Positions 28,650-35,186 of a stretch of DNA of 46,543 nucleotides are shown in pieces (within the stretch, counting starts at the first letter, position 1; each line of letters opens with the position of its first letter). Position numbers and translations under genes: made by a program. Under the pieces are notes generated by a model that was not told where the DNA came from, did no database searches, and was given only the letters and a program-made list of their open reading frames with translations. The stretch is from an uncultured Collinsella sp. (lineage in GTDB: Bacteria > Actinomycetota > Coriobacteriia > Coriobacteriales > Coriobacteriaceae): NCBI GenBank assembly GCA_902496945.1, contig CABVDE010000015.1:1-46543 (forward strand). The letters are read 5' to 3'.

Positions 28650-29702
28650 GTGAAAACGGGTATTTCGATTTATCTTTCCAGCCCTCTACAGGATATTGAG
28701 CGGACGATTGAGCGCGGTGCCGAGGCGGGTGCGCGCTATGCGTTTACCTCGCTGCATATTCCCGAGGATGGGGGAGCGGCGTATGCCGATAAGGTTCGTC
28801 AGGTGCTGTCGCTGCTTTCTTCCCGCGGCATTGCGTTAATTGCAGATGTTGGGCCGCGCACGTGCGATTTGCTCGGGCTTGACCGCATCGAGGACCTGTG
28901 CGATCTGGGACTGGAGTACCTGCGCTTGGATTATGGCTTTAGCGCCCAGCGGGTCGCGGAGCTGTCCGGTGTGTTTCGCATTGTGGTCAATGCCTCGACG
29001 GTGAGTTCTGATGAAATCGCATCGTGGCGAGAAGCCGGTGCCCATGTGACTCGTTTTGCCGCCTGCCACAATTTTTATCCCAAGCCTTATACCGGCTTAG
29101 CTCTGGAGGACATTGCTCGGACGAATCTTCGTCTTGCGGCGCTCGGCTTCGAAATCATGGCTTTTGTGCCGGGCGATGCTAATGTGCGCGGGCCGGTATT
29201 CGAGGGGCTGCCGACGGTCGAGGCGCAGCGCGGTCGCGCGTCAAAGGTTGCCCTCAATATGCTTGAGCTCGCACATGGCGCCGATTGCGACATTGTGTTG
29301 GTCGGCGACCCCGATCTTTCCGATGCGGGCTGGGCGCAGTTTGCTCAAGTTTCCGCCGGATACGTGGACCTGCAATGCGAGCTTGAGTCCGGCTATGCCT
29401 ATGTACGTGGGCAGGTTCATCACGACCGGCCCGACTCGAGCGCCCTCATCTTTAGGTCTCAGGAGTCACGCACGACGCTTAAGCCGGATTCCGTGCCGAC
29501 GGACGCCGGTACCTGTCTGCCTCGAAAGGCGGGGTCGATCGCTGTGAGCAATAGCGGATATGGGCGCTACGAAGGCGAGCTTGAGGTCGCGCGGGTCGAT
29601 CTTCCCGGTGACGAGCGCATGAACGTTGCGGGCCATATCACGCCCGAGGCAATGGAGCTGCTGCCGTTTATCAAGCGCGGATTCGGGGTACGGTTCGTTT
29701 AG
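28650..29702 (+). CDS. mupG: 6-phospho-N-acetylmuramidase (DUF871 family)
   Basis: 350 residues from a GTG with AAAGGAG 9 bases upstream. DUF871 proteins are represented by MupG of Staphylococcus aureus, which splits MurNAc-6P-GlcNAc into MurNAc-6P and GlcNAc and sits in an operon with murQ, murP and murR; the neighbours here match that set. The N-terminal TIM barrel starts KTGISIYLSSPLQDIERTIERG and includes FTSLHIPED, LRLDYGF and CHNFYPKPYTGL. The C-terminal domain (from about residue 240) ends MELLPFIKRGFGVRF. Together with murQ it forms a pathway for wall-derived disaccharide phosphate. Confidence 0.88.
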   Translation: MKTGISIYLSSPLQDIERTIERGAEAGARYAFTSLHIPEDGGAAYADKVRQVLSLLSSRGIALIADVGPRTCDLLGLDRIEDLCDLGLEYLRLDYGFSAQRVAELSGVFRIVVNASTVSSDEIASWREAGAHVTRFAACHNFYPKPYTGLALEDIARTNLRLAALGFEIMAFVPGDANVRGPVFEGLPTVEAQRGRASKVALNMLELAHGADCDIVLVGDPDLSDAGWAQFAQVSAGYVDLQCELESGYAYVRGQVHHDRPDSSALIFRSQESRTTLKPDSVPTDAGTCLPRKAGSIAVSNSGYGRYEGELEVARVDLPGDERMNVAGHITPEAMELLPFIKRGFGVRFV

Positions 29703-29718
29703 CGTGTGACCCGTGGGC

Positions 29719-29724
29719 TACAAT
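29719..29724 (+). promoter_or_regulatory. Candidate -10 box for the ArsC-like gene
   Basis: TACAAT 71 bases before the start, weak -35. A small ACGCC / GGCGT hairpin (29742-29757) lies between it and the ribosome site. Confidence 0.35.
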
Positions 29725-29794
29725 TGCCCCATCATGCGAAGACGCCTCGTATGGCGTGTACCTGCGTTGGCCAATCTATATTCGGAGGATTCCC

Positions 29795-30154
29795 ATGACC
29801 GTGCTGTTTGTTGAATACCCCAAGTGCTCGACCTGTAAAAAGGCCAAGGCATGGCTGGACGAACATGGGGTTGAGTATATCGACCGCGATATCGTTTTGG
29901 ACAATCCCACGGCTGATGAGCTTGCGACCTGGATTGCTCGTTCGGGGCTGCCGGTGCGACGCTTTTTTAACTCGTCGGGCATGAAATATCGAGAGCTGGG
30001 CCTGAAGGCGCGCCTGGATGCGGGCATGACGGATCGGGAGTGCTACGAGCTGCTGGCGACCGACGGCATGCTGGTTAAGCGCCCGCTGCTGGTGGGCGAT
30101 GACTTTGCGATTCCCGGCTTTAGGGAAGCGGCTTGGACCGAGGCGTTGCTGTAG
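29795..30154 (+). CDS. ArsC/Spx family thioredoxin-fold reductase
   Basis: 119 residues; the ATG at 29795 follows GGAGG, so an in-frame ATG at 29756 is rejected. The N-terminal motif is YPKCSTCKKAKAWL with C11 and C14, followed by the ArsC-type pattern RRFFNSSGMKYRELGL and the closing KRPLLVGDDFAIPGF. Members with CxxC of this kind (YffB/YfgD/Spx-like) are not necessarily arsenate reductases; no arsenic genes are nearby. It is probably a cytoplasmic redox protein of undefined substrate. It is followed by two family F hairpins. Confidence 0.88.
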   Translation: MTVLFVEYPKCSTCKKAKAWLDEHGVEYIDRDIVLDNPTADELATWIARSGLPVRRFFNSSGMKYRELGLKARLDAGMTDRECYELLATDGMLVKRPLLVGDDFAIPGFREAAWTEALL

Positions 30155-30160
30155 CGGCTG

Positions 30161-30271
30161 CGGAAATCGCGTCCCGCTTTGGGCGTTGATTGTGGGATGC
30201 GCTTTCCGGTTGAGGGCTCTATCGGAAATGGCGTCCCGTTTTGAGTGCTCAGGGTGGGACGTGTTTTTCCG
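30161..30271. repeat. Family F: tandem pair of 48/49-nt hairpins
   Basis: Units 30161-30208 and 30223-30271 both begin CGGAAAT, share GCGTCCCG near position 9-16, and end with the complementary GGGA..TTTCCG. Arms are conserved; centres partly differ. They lie between two convergent stops. Confidence 0.75.
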
Positions 30272-30289
30272 CTGGCGGGCTCGCTCGCC

Positions 30290-30700
30290 TCAATCCTCGA
30301 GCTGTGCCCATTCGCGCGGATCGTAGACCTTTACGTGCTTGTTGGGCTTGCCGCTCCAGTATTCCTCGTCCATAAAGGGCAGATATGCCTGAACGCCGGG
30401 ACAGATAAAGGGAATCCGCTGTTGTTGCAGTCGCTCACGCTGGCGCTGCTCCAGATGCGCCTCGGATATGACGGTCGGCATACCGGACAGCTCGACGAGG
30501 CTTGCCTGGATTCGCTTAAGGTCGGGGAGTCCCGCGTGCCATGACATCCGCATGATCAAAAAGGATGCACGGCGGTATTTTGCCTGCATCACCGTAATGG
30601 CGGGGCGTAACGTGGGGTGAATTTTGCCGCTGCCAGGCCATGGGGCGGCGCTTATCTCGAGACCGAGGGCCTCCCACAGGTAATCAAGATCTTCATTCAT
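30290..30700 (-). CDS. Hypothetical protein, 136 residues
   Basis: Minus strand, ATG at 30700 with GAGG upstream. No domain is recognised with certainty. The N-terminal half contains LEISAAPWPGSGKIHPTLRPAITVMQ; the middle contains LVELSGMPTVISEAHLEQRQRERLQQQRIPFICPGVQAYLPFM. The latter stretch resembles the linker that precedes the winged helix in some MarR-like or AbiEi-like regulators, but no helix-turn-helix follows here, so the gene may be a short relative or a truncated copy. Codon use is like its neighbours. A palindrome ATCTACC-AGC-GGTAGAT at 30770-30786 lies about 70 bases upstream and could be its operator. Confidence 0.6.
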   Translation of the reverse strand: MNEDLDYLWEALGLEISAAPWPGSGKIHPTLRPAITVMQAKYRRASFLIMRMSWHAGLPDLKRIQASLVELSGMPTVISEAHLEQRQRERLQQQRIPFICPGVQAYLPFMDEEYWSGKPNKHVKVYDPREWAQLED

Positions 30701-30769
30701 GGTGCCTCGATATCCGTGCGATGATGACGCCTCGATTGTGCCATCCGCCGTGAGTGCTGCATTGTTGTA

Positions 30770-30786
30770 ATCTACCAGCGGTAGAT
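30770..30786. promoter_or_regulatory. Perfect 17-bp palindrome between divergent units
   Basis: ATCTACC-AGC-GGTAGAT between the minus-strand hypothetical gene and the tRNA promoter. Function unknown; operator is the simplest reading. Confidence 0.35.
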
Positions 30787-30892
30787 GTGGGCTGTTTTAC
30801 GGGCTTTGGCGCCGTACGTGTCGCTGGTGCTTCACAGGTCCTTCACGTGTTGGCCGTATTTGACTGAATTTCAAAAAAGTCAAAATTGGGGC

Positions 30893-30921
30893 TTGCGTCA
30901 CGGTTGGACTTCCCGTATATT
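30893..30921 (+). promoter_or_regulatory. Promoter of the tRNA pair
   Basis: TTGCGT at 30893-30898 and TATATT at 30916-30921, exactly 17 bases apart, 45 bases upstream of tRNA-Gln. Confidence 0.65.
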
Positions 30922-30965
30922 TCTTTCTTGCGCAAAGGCACAGCCGAGCGCAGCGATGCAGTCAT

Positions 30966-31039
30966 TGGGATGTCGTCTAATGGCAGGACAGCGGATTCTG
31001 GTTCCGTCAATGGGGGTTCGACTCCCTCCATCCCAGCCA
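30966..31039 (+). tRNA. tRNA-Gln (CTG)
   Basis: Acceptor TGGGATG pairs with CATCCCA; anticodon stem GCGGA/TCCGT encloses TTCTGGT, giving anticodon CTG. The T-arm has GGTTCGACT-type sequence. The 3' CCA is encoded (ends GCCA at 31039). Confidence 0.95.
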
Positions 31040-31056
31040 TTGCATTTGCTACATAT

Positions 31057-31133
31057 GGCCCGTTCGTCTAGCGGTTTAGGACGCCGCCCTCTCAAGGCGG
31101 AGATCACCAGTTCGAATCTGGTACGGGCTACCA
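31057..31133 (+). tRNA. tRNA-Glu (CTC)
   Basis: Acceptor GGCCCGT pairs with ACGGGCT (one G-U), anticodon stem CCGCC/GGCGG encloses CTCTCAA, giving anticodon CTC. The T-arm is ACCAG-TTCGAAT-CTGGT, and ACCA is encoded at the 3' end. It lies 17 bases after tRNA-Gln and is probably on the same transcript. Confidence 0.95.
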
Positions 31134-31143
31134 AAATTGAACG

Positions 31144-31171
31144 CCCGGGCCTCGTAAGAGACCCGGGTTTT
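31144..31171 (+). terminator. Terminator of the tRNA transcript
   Basis: CCCGGG with inner CTC/GAG pairing and a GTAA loop, then CCCGGG and TTTT. Confidence 0.9.
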
Positions 31172-31225
31172 GTGTATTGACCGCAAGCGGCATCTGCCGC
31201 GTTTCGTTCCGTTCGAGGAGTAGCC

Positions 31226-32155
31226 ATGGACCTGCCCATCAGCTTGCAAGACATCACGTATGCCGAGAACTACCTGGCGCAGGGCGACCTGGCCACGGCG
31301 ACACCGCTGCTGGAGCGCCTGGTGGAGCTCGCCGAGGAGTATATCGACGCCGAGTGCAAGACGGGGGAAGGTCGCCAGTACTTTAGCTTTGACAGCAAGT
31401 TTGAGCGTCTGGCATACCGTCGCGTGGAAAAGGATCCGCGCGAACTCGTGCAGGTCGAGGTTCCGTTTGACCGTCTGTATTCCGACATGGCGTTTGCCTA
31501 CATTCGCCAGCAGGATTATGTGAGCGCTCGCAATGCCCTGATGCAGGCCGTGCGCTGGGATCCCATGAATTGCAACTATCGCCTGGATTTGGCCGAGCTG
31601 TTCCGTGCGCTCGAGGACAAGCAAGAGTGGGCCTCGCTTTCGTATTCGGTGTTGGAGCGTGCGAGTGACGGCAAGTGCGCCGCTCGCGCTTACGTCAACT
31701 TGGGCCAGTACTTCTTGGAGCCCGAGACCGAGAACGTCTCGGCTGCCGTGGGCTGTGCTCGCCTGGCGCTGCGCCTGGCGCCCAACGATGCGCATACGAC
31801 GCGTCTGCTCAACAAGATCCATACAACCTATCCGGATGCCGCCGATGAGAGCGACGATCATGTGATGGGCGAGCTGTCGCTGCAGGGCGTGCCGACCTCG
31901 CCCTCGGCCGAGATTGCCATCTGCCTGATCATGTGCGCGACCGACGCCGCGAGCGACGGCGACAAACAGGAGGCAACGCGTCTGACGGTCCGTGCCCGCG
32001 ACCTGGTGGGCGAAGAGGCCTGTGCGGCGATCATCAAGCTGGTGCGCGAGAGCGATGCCGAGCTCAACGCCGAGCGCAAGGCAAAGCGCGAGGCTGCGAG
32101 CGAGGGCGACGGCAATGGCGCCGACAATGTCGAGGAGGCCGGCGATGCCCAGTAA
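31226..32155 (+). CDS. Tetratricopeptide-repeat protein
   Basis: 309 residues, ATG after GAGGAG. No signal peptide or membrane helix, so cytoplasmic. Helical repeat units of TPR type are visible around residues 12-40 (AENYLAQGDLATATPLLERLVELAEEYI), 88-120 (DMAFAYIRQQDYVSARNALMQAVRWDP) and 150-190 (AYVNLGQYFLEPE...AAVGCARLALRLAPNDAHTTRLL). The C-terminus is acidic/basic and low complexity. It overlaps smpB by 11 bases, so it is translated with it. No function is known; the coupling suggests a link to ribosome rescue, which is only inference. Confidence 0.85.
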   Translation: MDLPISLQDITYAENYLAQGDLATATPLLERLVELAEEYIDAECKTGEGRQYFSFDSKFERLAYRRVEKDPRELVQVEVPFDRLYSDMAFAYIRQQDYVSARNALMQAVRWDPMNCNYRLDLAELFRALEDKQEWASLSYSVLERASDGKCAARAYVNLGQYFLEPETENVSAAVGCARLALRLAPNDAHTTRLLNKIHTTYPDAADESDDHVMGELSLQGVPTSPSAEIAICLIMCATDAASDGDKQEATRLTVRARDLVGEEACAAIIKLVRESDAELNAERKAKREAASEGDGNGADNVEEAGDAQ

Positions 32156-32615
32156 GCGCGAGCGTAAGCTCATCTCCAAGAATCGCTCGGCACATCACGA
32201 GTACTTTATCGATGAGACCTTTGAGTGCGGCATTGAGCTAAGCGGCACCGAGGTCAAGTCGATTCGCGAGCGTGCCTGCCAGATTACCGACACGTTTGCG
32301 CTGATCCGCGGAGGTGAGTGCTGGCTCGTTGGCCTGCATATCCACCCTTATAGCCATGGTGGCGTGTGGAACCGCGACCCTGATCGCCGTCGTCGTCTGC
32401 TGTTGCACCGCAAGGAGATCGATTTCCTCGACGGTAAGCTGCGCAACCGTGGCTATGCGTTGGTGCCGCTGGAGCTCTACTTTAATACCGACGGGCGCGT
32501 AAAGCTGCTGCTGGGCCTCGGTCGCGGCAAGAAGCTCTACGACAAGCGCGAGGATATGGCAAAACGCGATGTCCAGCGCGAGATTGACCGCGCCCTCAAG
32601 GAGCGCAACCGGTAG
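32145..32615 (+). CDS. smpB: SsrA-binding protein SmpB
   Basis: 156 residues; binds tmRNA and brings it to stalled ribosomes for trans-translation. The ATG at 32145 has GAGGAGG upstream and lies inside the end of the TPR gene. Conserved features are the start KRERKLISKNRSAHHEYFI, GIELSGTEVKSIRE, the loop LVGLHIHPYSHGG and the C-terminal helix region GLGRGKKLYDKREDMAKRD, whose basic tail contacts the mRNA channel. No ssrA gene is visible within the window. A family A palindrome follows directly. Confidence 0.96.
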   Translation: MPSKRERKLISKNRSAHHEYFIDETFECGIELSGTEVKSIRERACQITDTFALIRGGECWLVGLHIHPYSHGGVWNRDPDRRRRLLLHRKEIDFLDGKLRNRGYALVPLELYFNTDGRVKLLLGLGRGKKLYDKREDMAKRDVQREIDRALKERNR

Positions 32616-32626
32616 GCGTTCTATAT

Positions 32627-32695
32627 AGGTTGCGGTGGAATAGTTCCTGTTTGAGGCCAAATACCCGACAAACAGGAACTATTTCACCGCAACTT
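32627..32695. repeat. Family A palindromic element, copy 3 (69 nt)
   Basis: Left arm 32627-32652 and right arm 32670-32695, 26 nt each with two mismatches, sharing the TTGCGGTG.AATAGTTCCTG core. The 17-nt centre is unique. The right end runs into the -35 of the next gene. Confidence 0.85.
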
Positions 32696-32722
32696 GGTGG
32701 AGGGACTTGGCTGACTTACAAT
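32694..32722 (+). promoter_or_regulatory. Promoter of the flavin reductase gene
   Basis: TTGGTG (32694-32699) and TACAAT (32717-32722) with 17 bases between. The -35 overlaps the last two bases of the family A element. Confidence 0.6.
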
Positions 32723-32742
32723 CTTGGAACATATGTGTATGG

Positions 32743-32774
32743 GGCGGCGTCCGTTATGGGTGCCGCCTATTTTG
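32743..32774 (+). promoter_or_regulatory. Leader hairpin of the flavin reductase gene
   Basis: GGCGGCGTCC (32743-32752) pairs with GGGTGCCGCC (32758-32767), including two G-U pairs, followed by TATTTT. It starts about 20 bases after the -10, similar to the ade and mupG leaders. Confidence 0.5.
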
Positions 32775-32824
32775 TGGGTACATACATCCATGAGGTTCTG
32801 ACCCGAGCTAGGGGAGTGATTGTT

Positions 32825-33328
32825 ATGGACAAGACTGCGTTCTTTACTATGCCGAGTGGTCTGTACGTGGTGAGCGCCGCGGCGGACGGGCTGCGTGCCG
32901 GCTGCGTCATCAACACGGCGGTGCAGGTGACGTCCGCCCCGCCCCGCATTTCGATTGCCGTGAACAAGGAAAATGTCACGTCCGGCGTAATCGCATCGGC
33001 AAAGGCCTTTGCGCTGACCGTGATCGACCAGACGGCCGACATGCTCTATATCGGCAACTTTGGCTTCCGCACCAGCAGCGACTATGACAAGTTTGCCAAA
33101 TACGAGACCCGCAAGACCGCTCTGGGCATGCCCTATGTGCCCGAGCACGCGGCGGCGCTGTTTAGCTGTCGTCTGATTGATACCGTGGATGTGGGCACGC
33201 ACCTGCTCTTTATCGGCGAGGTCGAGGATGCCGAGCGCTTGAGCGGCGAGACCCCGCTGACCTATGACTACTATCACAAGGTTTTGAAGGGCAAGACACC
33301 GCCCAAGGCCTCGTCGTATCAAGGCTAG
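32825..33328 (+). CDS. Flavin reductase-like (FMN-binding) protein
   Basis: 167 residues from the ATG at 32825 with GGGGAG upstream; an in-frame ATG at 32630 lies in the palindrome and is rejected. The split-barrel flavin-binding fold is indicated by FTMPSGLYVVSAAADGLRAGCVINTAVQVTSAPPRISIAVNKENVTSGVI near the N-terminus. Later LLFIGEVEDAERLSGETPLTYDYYHKVLKG is typical of the family. It may pass electrons between NAD(P)H or flavin and the rubredoxin encoded 89 bases downstream; rubredoxin-linked oxygen detoxification occurs in anaerobes, but the partner is not shown here. It has its own promoter and leader hairpin. Confidence 0.88.
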   Translation: MDKTAFFTMPSGLYVVSAAADGLRAGCVINTAVQVTSAPPRISIAVNKENVTSGVIASAKAFALTVIDQTADMLYIGNFGFRTSSDYDKFAKYETRKTALGMPYVPEHAAALFSCRLIDTVDVGTHLLFIGEVEDAERLSGETPLTYDYYHKVLKGKTPPKASSYQG

Positions 33329-33345
33329 AAATGTTCTAAGAATAC

Positions 33346-33373
33346 TTGCATTATATTATTGAGGATCTATACT
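33346..33373 (+). promoter_or_regulatory. Promoter of the rubredoxin gene
   Basis: TTGCAT (33346-33351), 16-base spacer, TATACT (33368-33373). It sits in an AT-rich stretch 45 bases before the ATG. Confidence 0.7.
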
Positions 33374-33417
33374 GATAATCGAAGTACATCAGCAGTCACG
33401 TTCGAGAGGAGAACATC

Positions 33418-33561
33418 ATGGCTGAGGAGAAGAAGACCTATAAGTTCGTGTGCGTCGTTTGCGGTTACGAGGTAGAGGTCGACACGCCCGAACTGCCCGA
33501 GGATTACGTGTGCCCGGTGTGCGGCGTCGGTCCCGATCAGTTTGAGCTCGTCGAGGAGTAA
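33418..33561 (+). CDS. Short rubredoxin
   Basis: 47 residues. The ATG follows AGAGGAG. C12-x-x-C15-G and C32-P-x-C35-G are the four iron ligands of rubredoxin. The segment between the two pairs is only 16 residues, against about 26 in standard rubredoxins: the DPxxGDP loop is missing. The end VGPDQFELVEE is typical. It is a one-electron carrier in the cytoplasm, probably working with the flavin reductase upstream. A rubredoxin-like zinc ribbon is the alternative reading. Confidence 0.85.
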   Translation: MAEEKKTYKFVCVVCGYEVEVDTPELPEDYVCPVCGVGPDQFELVEE

Positions 33562-33600
33562 CTCGCACGCGCACGGCGAAAGCCGAACATAGCTCTGTCC

Positions 33601-33637
33601 AAGGGCCCCGGTCGGATTTCTCGGCCGGGGCCCTTTT
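33601..33637 (+). terminator. Terminator of the rubredoxin gene
   Basis: AAGGGCCCCGG / CCGGGGCCCTT perfect 11-bp stem, then TTTT counting the stem end. Confidence 0.9.
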
Positions 33638-33638
33638 G

Positions 33639-33718
33639 ATCCCTTGGGGACGGAGGAAAACGGATCACCTAATGCCAGCGGCGCCTCGGTGATCCGTTTT
33701 CCTCCGTCCCCAAGGGAT
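33639..33718. repeat. Family D: perfect 31-bp inverted repeat (80 nt)
   Basis: Left arm 33639-33669 and right arm 33688-33718 are perfectly complementary over 31 nt and contain CTTGGGGACGGAGGAAAACG. The 18-nt loop is GC-rich. A decayed half-copy occurs at 22048. Confidence 0.9.
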
Positions 33719-33753
33719 TATTGAGGTTTGCACCAAACGGATGGGATGGAATG

Positions 33754-33888
33754 TCTCGATCTGTAACAGTTGGCAGCCAAAACTAGCCCTTCGTGTTATA
33801 GATCGAGATAAACCAAAACCATCCTGCAGAAAATCTCAATCTGTAACATCTAGGTGCCAAAATCGGCTCCTCCTGTTACAGATTGAGA
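33754..33888. repeat. Family B hairpin pair (array 1)
   Basis: Two hairpins, 33754-33808 and 33834-33888. Arms are TCTCGATCTGTAAC / GTTATAGATCGAGA and TCTCAATCTGTAAC / GTTACAGATTGAGA; both centres are 27 nt. The change G to A in the left arm is matched by C to T in the right arm. The gap between the units is 25 nt. Confidence 0.9.
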
Positions 33889-33905
33889 TGTTTGAAGCTG
33901 TGGGC

Positions 33906-34771
33906 TTACAGGCCGAACTTGGGGGCCTTGCTGTCGCCCTTGAGCTCGGCGGTGTCCAGGCGCATCATGCAAAAGTCCGCGTGGCCCTCGTCGGATTCCT
34001 CGTCCTCGGCATTCATGCCGGTCAGGCAGTCTGGTAGGGGTCGATGCCGCCGACCGCGGTCACGTTGAGTTTTTCGCTCGAGGCGCCCGGTACGCGGAAG
34101 GCAGCGTTGTCGATGGGCTCAATCGACACCTCGGGCGCGTGCTCTACCTGCGGCACCTACTCATAGGGCGCGCGATAGGCTCGGTAGACCATGTTGGAGC
34201 TAAAGCCGGGTGCCGGTGCCTTAAAGTACGGGCTCAGGTACTCCCAGACAATCTCGTGATCGGGCGTGACCTCGATCAGATGGCCGTCGGAGCCCTCGGT
34301 AATGAGCGTGATTGGGTTGAACTGCAGGATGCGAGAATAATCGCGGTGGACGGCGTTTGTGCCGTCGGGCGCGATGGCATTGGGCGCGTCGTATCCCGCG
34401 GCGCCGCCGTTGTCAAAGACCAGCAGGTCGCCCTCGCCGGGCAGGCCCTTGGGAATCATATGGAAGTGGTGCTGGCCGATAATCCAGCCGATCTTTTTCT
34501 CGGCATCGCTGCCGTCAAAGCGCGGGCCGAGCTCCGAGACGCAATTGATATGGAGCCAGTCGCCGCCGCGTGCGCCCGAGGTGCCAAAGACCTGGCCGCC
34601 CGGCAGCAACTTGTTGGGAAAGCCTCCCAGGCCCGCCCAACGGTTGACTTCGCGACCGTTCATGTCGAGGAGCGGCGCGCCGCCTGGGATGGGGAAGATG
34701 GTGTAGCCGTTGTAGGCACGCTCTTTGTTGTAGATGAGGGTGCCGGTAGGATGAATGCACGGGTAGCCCAT
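33906..34771 (-). pseudogene. Arylsulfotransferase-like gene with nonsense and frameshift mutations
   Basis: The ATG at 34771 has AGGAG upstream. The first 204 residues resemble arylsulfotransferase (ASST) beta-propeller proteins: GYPCIHPTGTLIYN, NGYTIFPIPGGAPLLDMNG, GQHHFHMIPKG, GEGDLLVFDNGG, VTPDHEIVWEYLSP. A TAG at 34159-34157 stops it after APYE. The frame continues VPQVEHAPEVSIEPIDNAAF...VTAVGGIDPYQ; near 34029 one base appears to be lost. The next frame then gives CLTGMNAEDEESDEGHADF...KFGL and a stop at 33908-33906. Two disabling changes in otherwise well-preserved coding sequence suggest recent decay, unless they are sequence errors. No signal peptide is seen. Confidence 0.8.
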
Positions 34772-35186
34772 GAGTGACTCCTGTCTGTAAGTTCTCGGTC
34801 CCGATGGTCTACAACCTACTAAACAAATATGAATATATGGAATTGAGGTACTCGGTATCGCTTTTTCAGAATGATCCCTTGGGGCCAGGACATGCGCACT
34901 GACTGTCCCCGCACTAAAACGTGTACATCAGCCTCCAAAGATGTCATATTTCGACAAGTTTGGACGCTGGTGTACACGTTTGATCAAAGGGGCGCATTGC
35001 GTCAGCCCCTTAACATAAGGAGTGCCCCAAACTGCCGGCAGAAAAGGAACACCCAAATGCCGGAAAAGGGATCATTTGTTTCGTGCGTTACGCAATTGTT
35101 TCGAAACGGGTGGGAAACACAACGGGCCGGCGATGCTCCTAGCATGCCTATTCAACTGACTGTCTAATATCTAGGGGAGGATCGCG
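34772..35186 (+). other. Upstream region of gltB, gene-free
   Basis: 415 bases with no supportable gene. It contains the family G palindrome (34917-34981), a hairpin AAGGGGC / GCCCCTT (34987-35011), and two degenerate pieces resembling family E (35017-35041 and 35042-35063). No confident -35/-10 pair for gltB was found; TAATAT at 35164 is possible. Confidence 0.6.
34917..34981. repeat. Family G palindrome (65 nt)
   Basis: AAACGTGTACATCAGC and GCTGGTGTACACGTTT are complementary with one mismatch over 16 nt. Inside, TCCAAA pairs with TTTGGA, so the element can fold as one long nested stem. Single copy in this window. Confidence 0.7.

Noticed and set aside
31076..32179. 367-codon antisense frame over the TPR gene and tRNA-Glu
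   Set aside because: It spans a tRNA gene and terminator, which excludes a real coding role.
32616..32824. tmRNA (ssrA) next to smpB
   Set aside because: No alanyl-tRNA-like ends or tag frame; the region is the family A palindrome plus a promoter.
34871..35167. 98-codon plus-strand frame upstream of gltB
   Set aside because: It runs through palindromes G and E remnants and has no ribosome site or domain.
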